Assembly (NCBI RefSeq): GCF_014647595.1
Contig: NZ_BMPM01000004.1
Location: forward strand, 183,763 to 247,762
Reading direction: 5' to 3'
Source of the DNA: Paenarthrobacter histidinolovorans
Lineage (GTDB): Bacteria; Actinomycetota; Actinomycetes; Actinomycetales; Micrococcaceae
DNA length: 64,000 nucleotides
This document shows positions 8,689 through 17,179 of the stretch, piece by piece (positions within the stretch are counted from its first letter, which is position 1; each line of letters begins with the position of its first letter). Both the position numbers and the translations under genes were made by a program. Below the pieces are notes generated by a model, which worked only from the letters and a program-made list of their open reading frames with translations, made no database searches and was not told the DNA's origin.

Positions 8689-9225
8689 TCAATGGGCGCT
8701 TTGGCGAGCTCTGAGGCCCCGGGAAACGTCCTGGAATTGCTGCTTTGCCAACACTGCACCTTCGCGCCGCACGGCCCGGGGGTCCAGGCGGATGATGCGC
8801 TGTACATTCACTTCACTGGGTCGGCCCTGCCGGTCCCAAGGGCCGGCGCCGATGTCTACGTAGCCGCCAGCGCGGGCTCCGTTGTCATGGTCTTTCGAGG
8901 TCAACATCAACCCAAGCAACCATTCTCCGTCCCGCCCGATGAGAAGCACAGGGCGGTCTTTGCCCTGCGAGTGGTCCTCTTCATAGGGAACCCAGCCCCA
9001 CACGATTTCACCCGGATCCGGCTTGCCGTCCGGTTTGGGAGAGTAGCTGGGCCTGACGGCTCCGCGGAAGTCGCCGGGGTAGCGGCCAAGTGACTGCCCG
9101 ACGGCGGGACGCCGGGCAGGTTTGTCCGCCGTCGACGAGGGTGCGGCGGGCTTGGAGCTGCCGCCACGCAGCGCCTTAAGTGAACGCAACAGAAATTTCC
9201 CCAGGGGGCGCACGTCAAAAGCCAT
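8689..9225 (-). CDS. PemK/MazF-family-like protein, no antitoxin partner
   Basis: A 178-residue protein. The first 55 residues are basic and proline/alanine-rich. A PemK/MazF-like barrel follows: PDPGEIVWGWVPYEED, then the core KDRPVLLIGRDGEWLLGLML, and a C-terminal EVNVQRIIRLDPRAVRREG. In toxin members this fold cleaves RNA. The neighbours are housekeeping genes and no small antitoxin gene lies upstream, so a toxin role is doubtful. ATG 9225 has TAGCGT 6 nt upstream on the minus strand and no Shine-Dalgarno, suggesting leaderless mRNA. Confidence 0.75.
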   Translation of the reverse strand: MAFDVRPLGKFLLRSLKALRGGSSKPAAPSSTADKPARRPAVGQSLGRYPGDFRGAVRPSYSPKPDGKPDPGEIVWGWVPYEEDHSQGKDRPVLLIGRDGEWLLGLMLTSKDHDNGARAGGYVDIGAGPWDRQGRPSEVNVQRIIRLDPRAVRREGAVLAKQQFQDVSRGLRARQSAH

Positions 9226-9231
9226 AGGAAC

Positions 9232-9237
9232 ACGCTA
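9232..9237 (-). promoter_or_regulatory. -10 element of the PemK-like gene
   Basis: Minus-strand TAGCGT ends 6 nt before the ATG at 9225. This is the leaderless geometry seen repeatedly in this window. Confidence 0.45.
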
Positions 9238-9385
9238 CATCCGACGCCGCCCGACAGCAGGGCGCGCGATGCACGGCGAAGCGCTGGTTCATGGGAGACT
9301 AGAGGATCAGATGCGCGGCATGTTCGGGCTGGCTTATGCCCAGTTCAGGTAATTGCCGTGTGAGTGTCGACAGTAAGGATCCTGC

Positions 9386-11239
9386 GTGTCTCCCATGGCC
9401 CGCACCGCACCGGTGCCCGCCGCAACAGATCCGGCCATCATCCGGAACTTCTGCATCATTGCCCATATTGACCACGGTAAATCCACCTTGGCCGACCGCA
9501 TGCTGCAGTTCACCGGCGTCGTTCAGCAACGCGACATGAAGGCCCAGTATCTGGATCGCATGGATATTGAGCGCGAACGCGGTATCACCATCAAATCCCA
9601 GGCTGTCCGCATGCCATGGGAACTTGACGGCACCAGCTATGCCCTGAACATGATCGACACTCCGGGCCACGTTGACTTCACCTACGAGGTTTCCCGGTCC
9701 CTGGCAGCCTGCGAGGGCGCGGTTCTGCTGGTCGATGCGGCACAGGGCATCGAAGCCCAAACCCTGGCCAACCTGTACCTGGCGATGGAAAACAACCTGA
9801 CCATCATTCCGGTCCTGAACAAGATCGACCTCCCTGCAGCCCAGCCCGAGAAGTACGCGGCTGAGCTCGCCAACCTCATCGGCGGGGACCCGGAAGACGT
9901 CCTGAAGGTTTCCGGCAAGACGGGTGTGGGCGTCGAAGCGCTCCTGGACAAGATCGTCCGCGATCTGCCTTCGCCCGTGGGAGATCCTGACGCTCCCGCC
10001 CGGGCCATGATCTTCGACTCGGTCTATGACACCTACCGGGGCGTCGTCACCTATGTACGTGTCGTGGATGGCATGCTCCATCCCCGCGAACGTATCCAGA
10101 TGATGTCTACCCGTGCGACGCACGAGCTCCTCGAAATCGGTGTGAGCTCACCGGAGCCCACGCCGTCGAAGGGTTTGGGCGTAGGCGAGGTGGGCTACCT
10201 GATCACCGGTGTGAAGGACGTCCGTCAGTCCAAGGTCGGCGACACCGTAACCAACCTGGCCAAGCCGGCGTCGGAATCCCTCAGCGGTTACGCAGATGCC
10301 AAGCCGATGGTCTTCTCAGGTCTTTACCCCTTGGATGGCACGGATTATCCGGTCCTTCGCGATGCGCTCGAAAAGCTCATGCTCAACGACGCCGCCCTGG
10401 TGTACGAACCTGAGACCTCCGCAGCGCTGGGCTTCGGCTTCCGTGTGGGCTTCCTGGGGCTTTTGCACCTGGAAATCACCCGTGAGCGCCTCGAGCGTGA
10501 ATACAACCTGGACCTCATCTCCACTGCTCCGAACGTGGAGTATGAGGTCACCCTGGAAGACAAGCGCGTCGTCCACGTCACCAACCCCAGCGAGTACCCC
10601 ACGGGCAAGATCTCCGAAGTCCGCGAGCCGATGGTGTCTGCCACTGTCCTTGCGCCCAACGAGTTCGTCGGTGCCATCATGGAACTTTGCCAGAGCCGCC
10701 GCGGTCAAATGAAGGGCATGGACTACCTGTCCGAGGACCGTGTGGAGCTCCGTTACTGGATCCCGCTGGCCGAGATCGTGTTCGACTTCTTCGACCTCCT
10801 GAAGTCCAAGACCCGCGGTTACGCGTCGCTGGACTGGAAGGCCGACGGCGAACAGGTAGCCGACCTCGTCAAGGTCGACATCCTGCTTCAGGGTGAACAG
10901 GTAGATGCTTTCAGTGCCATCACGCACCGCGACAAGGCCTACGCCTACGGTGTCATGATGACCGGAAAGCTCCGCGAGCTCATCCCGAGGCAGCAGTTCG
11001 AAGTGCCCATCCAGGCAGCCATTGGCTCCCGCATTATTGCCCGAGAGAGCATTCGTGCCATCCGCAAGGACGTTCTTGCAAAGTGCTACGGCGGTGACAT
11101 CACCCGTAAGCGCAAGTTGCTCGAGAAGCAAAAAGAAGGCAAGAAGCGCATGAAGATGGTGGGCCGGGTTGAGGTGCCCCAGGAGGCCTTCATCGCAGCA
11201 CTGACAACCGACGAGTCCAAGGACAAGGCCAAGAAGTAA
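9386..11239 (+). CDS. lepA: Elongation factor 4 (LepA), ribosomal back-translocase GTPase
   Basis: A 617-residue translational GTPase related to EF-G that acts on stalled or mis-translocated ribosomes. The G1 loop AHIDHGKST lies near residues 26-34, G2 [12 protein letters not shown]3 DTPGHVDF and G4 NKIDLPAA. The C-terminal domain unique to LepA includes [31 protein letters not shown] and [20 protein letters not shown]. The GTG at 9386 is preferred over ATG 9395 because AAGGA at 9375-9379 sits six bases upstream. hemW begins at the base after the stop. Confidence 0.97.
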   Translation: MSPMARTAPVPAATDPAIIRNFCIIAHIDHGKSTLADRMLQFTGVVQQRDMKAQYLDRMDIERERGITIKSQAVRMPWELDGTSYALNMIDTPGHVDFTYEVSRSLAACEGAVLLVDAAQGIEAQTLANLYLAMENNLTIIPVLNKIDLPAAQPEKYAAELANLIGGDPEDVLKVSGKTGVGVEALLDKIVRDLPSPVGDPDAPARAMIFDSVYDTYRGVVTYVRVVDGMLHPRERIQMMSTRATHELLEIGVSSPEPTPSKGLGVGEVGYLITGVKDVRQSKVGDTVTNLAKPASESLSGYADAKPMVFSGLYPLDGTDYPVLRDALEKLMLNDAALVYEPETSAALGFGFRVGFLGLLHLEITRERLEREYNLDLISTAPNVEYEVTLEDKRVVHVTNPSEYPTGKISEVREPMVSATVLAPNEFVGAIMELCQSRRGQMKGMDYLSEDRVELRYWIPLAEIVFDFFDLLKSKTRGYASLDWKADGEQVADLVKVDILLQGEQVDAFSAITHRDKAYAYGVMMTGKLRELIPRQQFEVPIQAAIGSRIIARESIRAIRKDVLAKCYGGDITRKRKLLEKQKEGKKRMKMVGRVEVPQEAFIAALTTDESKDKAKK

Positions 11240-12469
11240 ATGCCCAGCGTCCTACCTTTGGGCGATCCGGCACCTGCGGATGGCTTATTGCCACCGCAGG
11301 TGCTGGACGGCGTCGAGCAGCGCAAATTCGGGCTCTACGTGCACATTCCGTTCTGTGCCGTGCGGTGTGGTTATTGCGATTTCAACACCTACACCGCCAC
11401 GGAGCTCGGCGGGGGAGCGTCACAGGATGCGTATGCTTCCACGGCGGTTTCCGAAGTGGCTTTTGCGGCTACGGCGCTTGAGGCTTCAGGCCTTCCACGC
11501 CGGCCCCTGAGCACGGTATTTTTCGGCGGCGGCACCCCAACCCTTCTGCCTGCGGAAGACCTCGCGCAGATCCTGCGCGCCGCCGTCGGATATTGGGGCC
11601 TTGAGCCCGGAGCCGAGGTGACCACCGAGGCAAATCCGGACTCAGTCACACCGGAATCCTTGAAGGTACTCGCGGACGCGGGATTCACACGTGTGTCGTT
11701 CGGCATGCAGTCTGCCGTTCCGCACGTCCTCAAAGTCCTGGACCGCACCCACACTCCAAGCCGGGTGCCTCTGGTGGTGCAATGGGCCCGTGAAGCCGGC
11801 CTGTCCGTCAGCCTGGACCTTATCTACGGGACCCCCGGGGAGTCCATGGAGGACTGGGAGTTCTCCCTCAAGACGGCACTTTCGTACGGGCCGGACCATA
11901 TCAGCGCTTACGCACTGATAGTGGAGGACGGCACCAAACTTGCCGCGCAGATCAAGCGGGGCCAGGTGCCCGGAATCGACGACGACGACCACGCCGCCAA
12001 GTACGAGCTGGCGGACAAAATGATCTCATCAGCGGGCTTGAACTGGTACGAGGTCAGCAACTGGTCCAGGACTCCGGAGCAGGCCTGCAAGCATAATCTG
12101 GCGTATTGGCGCGGAGATGATTGGTGGGGGATCGGCCCCGGCGCCCACTCACACGTGGGTGGCGTCCGGTGGTGGAACGTCAAGCACCCCACGGCCTACG
12201 CATCACGATTGGGGGCAGGGACCTCGCCTGCCGCCGGGCGCGAAACCCTCGACGCCGGCACCCGGGAAGTCGAGCGGATCATGTTGGAGGCGCGGCTGGG
12301 AACGGGACTTGCTGTGGATGCCTTGGATGCGATTGGCCGCCACGCCATGGCGGGCCTGATTGCGGATGAGCTGGTCGATCCGGTGCAGGCGTTCAAGGGG
12401 CGCCTGGTCCTTACCTTGAAGGGCAGGCTGCTCGCAGATGCTGTAGTCCGCAGGATCCTTCCGGACTGA
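11240..12469 (+). CDS. hemW: HemW, radical SAM heme chaperone
   Basis: A 409-residue radical SAM protein. The cluster motif CX3CX2C is C39, C43 and C46 (FCAVRCGYCDF), followed by the HemW-type phenylalanine. FFGGGTPTLLPAEDL, TTEANPDSVTPESL and the KHNLAYWRGDDWWGIGPGA block mark the HemW/HemN superfamily. The CNYCDF-like motif lacks the extra cysteine of true coproporphyrinogen dehydrogenases, so the heme-chaperone role is preferred. The ATG at 11240 follows the lepA stop without a gap, a coupled pair common in actinobacteria. Confidence 0.92.
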   Translation: MPSVLPLGDPAPADGLLPPQVLDGVEQRKFGLYVHIPFCAVRCGYCDFNTYTATELGGGASQDAYASTAVSEVAFAATALEASGLPRRPLSTVFFGGGTPTLLPAEDLAQILRAAVGYWGLEPGAEVTTEANPDSVTPESLKVLADAGFTRVSFGMQSAVPHVLKVLDRTHTPSRVPLVVQWAREAGLSVSLDLIYGTPGESMEDWEFSLKTALSYGPDHISAYALIVEDGTKLAAQIKRGQVPGIDDDDHAAKYELADKMISSAGLNWYEVSNWSRTPEQACKHNLAYWRGDDWWGIGPGAHSHVGGVRWWNVKHPTAYASRLGAGTSPAAGRETLDAGTREVERIMLEARLGTGLAVDALDAIGRHAMAGLIADELVDPVQAFKGRLVLTLKGRLLADAVVRRILPD

Positions 12470-12509
12470 TCATCACCGGAAGACTGACCTTGCCGGAAGA
12501 CTGACCGTC

Positions 12510-12530
12510 ACCGGAGATATGTTCTCCGGT
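12510..12530. terminator. Hairpin between convergent hemW and DUF4870 gene
   Basis: ACCGGAGA 12510-12517 pairs with TCTCCGGT 12523-12530 around TATGT. Just upstream, CCGGAAGACTGACC is repeated at 12476-12489 and 12493-12506. There is no T-run, so termination strength is uncertain. Confidence 0.5.
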
Positions 12531-12558
12531 GCTCCATCCTTCCGGATCAGCGGCCGGC

Positions 12559-12600
12559 CCGGCCCTACTTGATCCAGCGCCGGCCCTACTTGATCCAGCG
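12559..12600. repeat. Perfect 21-bp tandem duplication at the DUF4870 gene end
   Basis: Copies 12559-12579 and 12580-12600 are identical (CCGGCCCTACTTGATCCAGC plus G). On the minus strand each copy carries codons for RWIK and a TAG stop, so the distal copy lies just past the stop codon used. Confidence 0.9.
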
Positions 12601-12999
12601 AAGATTGAAACGGTACCGGTGCGGCTGGCCGTGATTGACCCGGATGCCCGCGGAGACAGAGAAGCACGTCAGTGCTACCCAGATGCCCGTGGCAATGACG
12701 GCAAAAATGTTGCCGACCACCGGCAGCAGGACAAGGATGTTCGCCAGGACGGCGGCAATGGTGGGAGGCAACGTGAAATTCAGCGCCTCCTTGGATTCCT
12801 GCGCTGTGAACGGCCCACGGTCGCGGAAGATCAGGTAGATCAAGAGCGCCGGCAAGCATCCCAGGATGCCGCCGAAGTGCGCCAGAGTGGCCCACTGCCT
12901 GTCCTCGCTGGCCGTCAACGGGAGTGCGTTGGCAGGGGCGCCATGGTACTGGGGCCGGCCTGCGGCGCTGCCCGGTTCTTCAGGAGCGTTATCTGCCAC
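12586..12999 (-). CDS. DUF4870 domain-containing membrane protein
   Basis: 137 residues. A short proline/alanine-rich head is followed by SEDRQWATLAHFGGILGCLP, the RDRGPFTAQESKEALNFTL segment and two hydrophobic stretches (AAVLANILVLLPVVGNIFAVI and GIWVALTCFSVSAGI). This is the DUF4870/TMEM-like membrane family of unknown function. The GTG start at 12999 is chosen because AGGGAAG precedes it on the minus strand; the open frame continues far upstream without family signal. The 3' end carries a 21-bp tandem duplication that repeats the last codons and stop. Confidence 0.85.
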   Translation of the reverse strand: MADNAPEEPGSAAGRPQYHGAPANALPLTASEDRQWATLAHFGGILGCLPALLIYLIFRDRGPFTAQESKEALNFTLPPTIAAVLANILVLLPVVGNIFAVIATGIWVALTCFSVSAGIRVNHGQPHRYRFNLRWIK

Positions 13000-13129
13000 G
13001 GTGTCTTCCCTTTGCTTTAAATGCTTAAAAGATGCTGCGGTGTTGCTGTCCAAGAATACCGGCCCGCGCGTCCTTCCCGGGACCAACGCCCCGGAAGCAT
13101 GCGAGATCCGGGCGGGCCGGACCAGAGGA

Positions 13130-13981
13130 CTACGGGACGGTGAGGAAGTCAATGACTTCTTCCACACGGCCCAACAAGGAGGCCTCAAGGTCCGCGTAGC
13201 TGCGCACTGCGCCCAGCAGACGTTGCCAGCCCAGCCCAATGTCCTCCGACGTTTCATGGGGCCAGCCGAAGGCTGTAAGTATCCCGGTCTTCCAATCGGT
13301 GCCCCGGGGCACGGCAGGCCATTGCTCTATGCCCAGGACCTTCGGCCGGATGGCCTGCCACACGTCCACGTATGGATGGCCCACGATCAGGACGTTGCCT
13401 GCAGCGCCGGGGACTGTCATGGCTTCGGCCGCGATGCGGGACTCCTTTGAACCCGGTACGAGGTGGTCCACCAGTATGCCGAGGCGGCGGCCGGGACCGG
13501 GACGGAAGTCGGAAATGGCGGATTTGAGGTCGTCTACGCCGTGGAGCGGTTCAACCACGATTCCCTCGACCCGGAGGTCGTCACCCCAGACTTTCTCCAC
13601 GAGTTCAGCGTCGTGCTTGCCTTCCACCCAGACGCGGCTGGCCTTGGCGACCTGCGCACGGTGCCCCTGGACCTTCACCGAACCCGAGGCGGTACGGGTT
13701 GCCGGAACTGCTGAAGCGGGCCGGCGAGGGGCCGGAGGCATCAACCGGATCGCCTGGCCTTCGAGAAGAAATCCGTACCCGAGCTGGAACGATTTCGTCT
13801 TGCCTCGTCTGTCCTCAAGGGACACGATGTGCATGCCACCGGTTTTTTCAACCCGGGTGACTTCTCCCACCCAACCTGACTGGACGTCTTCGAGGACCAT
13901 GCCGCGTTGCACGGGCACCTCAGGGAGCTGGCGTTTGGCTGGAGCGGTCAGGTCCTGCGGGCCCCAATTGTCGAAAGCCAA
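13130..13981 (-). CDS. DUF3097 family protein
   Basis: 283 residues, a conserved actinobacterial family of unknown function. Features visible: an N-terminal FDNWGPQDLTAPAKRQLPEV, a small barrel-like part (MVLEDVQSGWVGEVTRVEK), a Toprim-like segment SRVWVEGKHDAELVEKVWGD with GRRLGILVDHLVPGSKES (glutamate and DXD-like acidic residues), and the tail GWQRLLGAVRSYADLEASLL. The Toprim resemblance suggests a nucleic-acid or nucleotide role but is only an inference. The TTG start at 13981 is preceded by AGAGGTAGGAA; the frame stays open to 14035 without family signal. It is divergent from hrcA. Confidence 0.85.
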   Translation of the reverse strand: MAFDNWGPQDLTAPAKRQLPEVPVQRGMVLEDVQSGWVGEVTRVEKTGGMHIVSLEDRRGKTKSFQLGYGFLLEGQAIRLMPPAPRRPASAVPATRTASGSVKVQGHRAQVAKASRVWVEGKHDAELVEKVWGDDLRVEGIVVEPLHGVDDLKSAISDFRPGPGRRLGILVDHLVPGSKESRIAAEAMTVPGAAGNVLIVGHPYVDVWQAIRPKVLGIEQWPAVPRGTDWKTGILTAFGWPHETSEDIGLGWQRLLGAVRSYADLEASLLGRVEEVIDFLTVP

Positions 13982-14082
13982 GGAATTCCTACCTCTGTGG
14001 TGATGTGAAAAGGGACAGGGGCGGCTTGCCGTCAACAGGTGCTGGGACGCCGTCCTGGATGCAGTCCGCGGACGGTTTCAAT

Positions 14083-14118
14083 GCTAACAACGTGGTGGCT
14101 CATACTAGACTTGTTAGC
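14083..14118. promoter_or_regulatory. Inverted repeat upstream of hrcA, outside CIRCE
   Basis: GCTAACAA 14083-14090 and TTGTTAGC 14111-14118 are perfect 8-bp arms with a 20-bp spacer. The right arm overlaps the CIRCE element and a possible -35 TTGTTA (14111-14116), which pairs with TGCTAA (14135-14140) at 18-bp spacing. Confidence 0.45.
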
Positions 14119-14140
14119 ACTTGGGCATGTTGAGTGCTAA
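14114..14140 (+). promoter_or_regulatory. CIRCE operator (HrcA binding site)
   Basis: TTAGCACTT, nine bases, then GAGTGCTAA: arms match the CIRCE consensus TTAGCACTC-N9-GAGTGCTAA at 17 of 18 positions. It lies about 75 bp upstream of the hrcA start codon, the expected place for HrcA autorepression of the hrcA-dnaJ operon. Confidence 0.95.
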
Positions 14141-14213
14141 GTGTGCGGTGATCCAGTGGAGGTCCCGCGGGGACCGGTCCCAGGGACCATGGCAGTCGTC
14201 AGGAGGTGGAGCA

Positions 14214-15221
14214 ATGAGTGAGCCACGCAAATTGGAAGTGTTGCGTGCCATCGTTGAGGATTACGTGCATTCCCGGGAGCCGGTTGGATCGAAGGCCCTC
14301 GTTGAGCGTCATCACCTGGGTGTTTCCAGTGCCACCATCCGCAATGACATGGCTGTCCTGGAAGAGGAAGGGCTCATTGCCGCCCCGCATACCAGCGCGG
14401 GCCGAATCCCCACCGACAAGGGATATCGCCTGTTCGTTGACCGCATCTCCCAGGTCAAACCGTTGTCCGCCGCAGAGCGTCGCGCAATCCATTCGCTGCT
14501 TGAGGGGCCGGACGATGTCGATGACATTCTTGAGCGCACCGTAAGGCTCCTTTCCCAGCTGACCAACCAGGTCGCCGTCGTGCAGTACCCGCACTCGCAC
14601 CGCGCTCTGGTACGCCACGCTGAGTTCGTTCTGCTCGCCCCCAAGCAGGTCCTGGTTGTCCTCATTGCGGACACCGGGAGTGTTGTGCAGAAGGTCATCG
14701 ATGCCGTCTCTGACGTGGGCAACGAGGCTTTGATGCTGCTTAGGTCACGTTTCCTCGGCAGCATCGCCGGCACCCAACTGGCACTTTTGCCGCAGGTGCT
14801 TCCCTCGGTAGTGGCCCTCTGCCCACCCGATCTTCGTGCACTCGCGCAAAGGCTGGCCAATGGCCTGGAATCCCTGAGCGACACCAGCCGTGAAGAACGC
14901 ATCCTCATGGCCGGTACCGCCAACCTCGCGCGTTCCAACGTTGACTTCCCGCTAAGCATCGGTCCCGTGCTTGAGGCCCTTGAGGAACAAGTTGTCATGC
15001 TCCGGTTGTTGTCGGACATGGGAGACGATCCCAGGGGCGTCACAGTCAGCATTGGCCGGGAGAATCCATACGACGGCTTGGCCGAGGCCTCTGTCGTGGC
15101 CACCGGCTACGGTTCGGGAGCCAAGGTGGGAATCCTTGGGCCAACCCGCATGGACTATCCCACCACCATGGCAGCAGTTCGTGCCGTGGCCCGCTACCTT
15201 TCCCGCATTCTCGGCGGCTGA
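14214..15221 (+). CDS. hrcA: Heat-inducible transcription repressor HrcA
   Basis: A 335-residue repressor of class I heat-shock genes. The N-terminal winged-helix domain begins EPRKLEVLRAIVEDYVHSRE and contains the recognition region SSATIRNDMAVLEEEGLI and HTSAGRIPTDKGYRLFVD. The rest is the GAF-like dimerisation and inserted domain, ending TRMDYPTTMAAVRAVARYL. The ATG at 14214 has AGGAGG at 14201-14206; the frame opens earlier at 14121, but that region is the CIRCE operator. dnaJ and rsmE follow in the same direction. HrcA folding normally depends on GroEL, which makes it a chaperone-load sensor. Confidence 0.97.
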   Translation: MSEPRKLEVLRAIVEDYVHSREPVGSKALVERHHLGVSSATIRNDMAVLEEEGLIAAPHTSAGRIPTDKGYRLFVDRISQVKPLSAAERRAIHSLLEGPDDVDDILERTVRLLSQLTNQVAVVQYPHSHRALVRHAEFVLLAPKQVLVVLIADTGSVVQKVIDAVSDVGNEALMLLRSRFLGSIAGTQLALLPQVLPSVVALCPPDLRALAQRLANGLESLSDTSREERILMAGTANLARSNVDFPLSIGPVLEALEEQVVMLRLLSDMGDDPRGVTVSIGRENPYDGLAEASVVATGYGSGAKVGILGPTRMDYPTTMAAVRAVARYLSRILGG

Positions 15222-15272
15222 ACACCGGTCCGGGAAAAACATCCGCAGTACAACCAGGAAGAGATACCGACT

Positions 15273-16400
15273 TTGAGCAGCCACTATGACGTTTTGGGAG
15301 TCTCGCCGGAAGCCACCGGGGAAGAGATCAAAAAGGCGTACCGCAAGTTGGCGCGGAAACTCCACCCGGACGTAAACCCCGGTGAAGATGTCGCGGAGCA
15401 GTTCAAGGCCGTGACGCACGCTTACGAGGTGTTGTCAGACCCCCAGAAACGCCGCGTTTACGACGCCACGGGCAATGAGAACGGCACTGACAACGGCTTC
15501 GGCGGCGGCTACGCCGGCCAGGGCTTCGCCTTCCAGGACATCTTCGACACGTTCTTTGGTGGCGGGGGCGGACACGGAGGCCCCGCTTCCCGCGTGCGTC
15601 GTGGCCAGGACGCCCTCATCAGTGTTCGGATCGACCTCAAGGATGCCGTGTTCGGCGTCAACAAGAAGCTTGAAGTGGACACGGCCGTGGTCTGCCCCAC
15701 CTGCGACGGCAGCTGCTGCCGCCCGGGCACTCACCCCGAACGCTGCGACATCTGTGGTGGCAGCGGCCAGGTTCAGCGCGCCGTCCGCTCCATCCTCGGG
15801 CAGGTCATGACCACCGCCCCCTGTGGTTCCTGTGAAGGTTTCGGCACTGTCATCAAGGACCCCTGCAACGAATGCAACGGCCAGGGGCGCATCAGGAGCC
15901 GCCGTTCGCTCACCATCAAGGTTCCCGCCGGCGTTGCTACCGGTACGCGCATCCAGTTGTCCGGCCAGGGCGAAGCAGGACCCGCGGGTGGTCCGGCCGG
16001 TGATCTCTATGTGGAGATCCGCGTCAACAACGATTCCACGTTCGTGCGCGAAGGCGACGACCTCCATGCCACGCTCAGCGTGCCCATGACGGCTGCCGCC
16101 CTGGGCACCGACGTGCAGCTTGAGACGTTCGACGGCGCCCAGGACATCGAAGTGAAGGCGGGCACGCAGTCCGGAGAGGTCATCACCCTTCGTGGCCTCG
16201 GCGTAACGCACCTGCGGGGCTACGGCCGTGGTGATCTGAAGGTGCACCTGCACGTGGAAACCCCGACCAAGCTGGACCATGCCCAGGAAGAACTCCTTCA
16301 GCAGCTTGCCAAGCTTCGCGGCGAACAGTTCACCGAAGGCAAACTGGTGGCCAGCGGCGGGATGTTCGCAAAGCTCCGGGACAAGCTCGGTAACCTGTAG
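15273..16400 (+). CDS. dnaJ: Chaperone protein DnaJ (DnaJ2 type)
   Basis: 375 residues, Hsp40 co-chaperone that stimulates DnaK ATPase. The J domain spans about residues 4-66 with HPD in [10 protein letters not shown] Gly/Phe-rich stretch ([17 protein letters not shown]...FFGGGGG) follows, then the zinc-binding region: [24 protein letters not shown] and CNECNGQG. The C-terminal substrate domain includes [18 protein letters not shown]. In many actinobacteria the copy after hrcA is DnaJ2, separate from the dnaK-grpE-dnaJ1 locus. TTG 15273 has AGGAAGAG about ten bases upstream. rsmE starts 2 nt after the stop. Confidence 0.97.
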   Translation: MSSHYDVLGVSPEATGEEIKKAYRKLARKLHPDVNPGEDVAEQFKAVTHAYEVLSDPQKRRVYDATGNENGTDNGFGGGYAGQGFAFQDIFDTFFGGGGGHGGPASRVRRGQDALISVRIDLKDAVFGVNKKLEVDTAVVCPTCDGSCCRPGTHPERCDICGGSGQVQRAVRSILGQVMTTAPCGSCEGFGTVIKDPCNECNGQGRIRSRRSLTIKVPAGVATGTRIQLSGQGEAGPAGGPAGDLYVEIRVNNDSTFVREGDDLHATLSVPMTAAALGTDVQLETFDGAQDIEVKAGTQSGEVITLRGLGVTHLRGYGRGDLKVHLHVETPTKLDHAQEELLQQLAKLRGEQFTEGKLVASGGMFAKLRDKLGNL

Positions 16401-16402
16401 CG

Positions 16403-17164
16403 GTGAGCAATCCCGTTTTCTTCACGCCGGCCGGCAGCCTCAGCCACGTTACCCCCGGTGCCGTGTTTGTGCTTGAGGGCGCAGAGGCGCGCCATGCGGT
16501 GACGGTGAAGCGGCTGGCCGTCGGTGAGTCCGTTGACATCGCCGACGGCGCCGGTGCCCGTCTCACCGGGACAGTGGCCGACGTCGCACCCGGTGCCTTG
16601 ACGGTGACCGCGACGGACGTCGTTTTCGAAGCGCAGCCGGACGTCCGTTTGGTGCTGGTTCAGGCGTTGGCCAAGGGCGACCGTGACGAGCTCGCAATCG
16701 AGACGGCAACGGAACTCGGAATTGATGCCGTGGTTCCCTGGCAGTCGGAGCGATCGATTGTGCGCTGGAAGGCGGAGCGGGCGGCCAAGGCGCATGCCAA
16801 GTGGGAATCAGTGGTCACTGCGGCAGCAAAGCAGGCCCGTAGGGCCTGGATACCTCCCGTCCGCCCGATCGTCGACTCCAGCGGTTTGGCGAAAGCCGTT
16901 GCTGGGGCCGACCTCGCCATCATCCTTCATGAGGACGCCAAGAATCCTCTGCGGGAAGTCCTGGAGACATTGGACGTTGACGGTGCTTCGCCCAGCGAGG
17001 TGCTGTTGATTGTGGGGCCTGAAGGCGGAATCTCGCCGCGCGAAGTGACGCGGCTCAGCGATGCAGGAGCCGTGACGGCTCTCTTGGGCCACCATGTCTT
17101 GAGGTCGTCGACGGCGGGCCCCGCCGCCGTCGTTCTGGCCAGCGACGTCCTGGGTCGCTGGTAG
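16403..17164 (+). CDS. rsmE: 16S rRNA (uracil-1498-N3)-methyltransferase
   Basis: 253 residues with a PUA-like N-terminal domain and a SPOUT (trefoil-knot) methyltransferase domain. RsmE methylates U1498 of 16S rRNA using S-adenosylmethionine. The knot motifs are LLIVGPEGGISPREV and LLGHHVLRSSTAGPAAVVLA; VLVQALAKGDRDELAIETATELG and the QSERSIVRW segment are also family-typical. GTG 16403 lies 2 nt after the dnaJ stop, so the gene is coupled to the heat-shock operon, as in many actinobacteria. Confidence 0.95.
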   Translation: MSNPVFFTPAGSLSHVTPGAVFVLEGAEARHAVTVKRLAVGESVDIADGAGARLTGTVADVAPGALTVTATDVVFEAQPDVRLVLVQALAKGDRDELAIETATELGIDAVVPWQSERSIVRWKAERAAKAHAKWESVVTAAAKQARRAWIPPVRPIVDSSGLAKAVAGADLAIILHEDAKNPLREVLETLDVDGASPSEVLLIVGPEGGISPREVTRLSDAGAVTALLGHHVLRSSTAGPAAVVLASDVLGRW

Positions 17165-17179
17165 CCGGCGAACGGAGAA

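Noticed and set aside
15693..15725. Unusual first zinc motif in DnaJ (CPTCDGSC rather than CXXCXGXG)
   Set aside because: A C in place of the last G, I believe, is common in actinobacterial DnaJ2 proteins, and all other cysteine pairs are intact, so it is not treated as damage.
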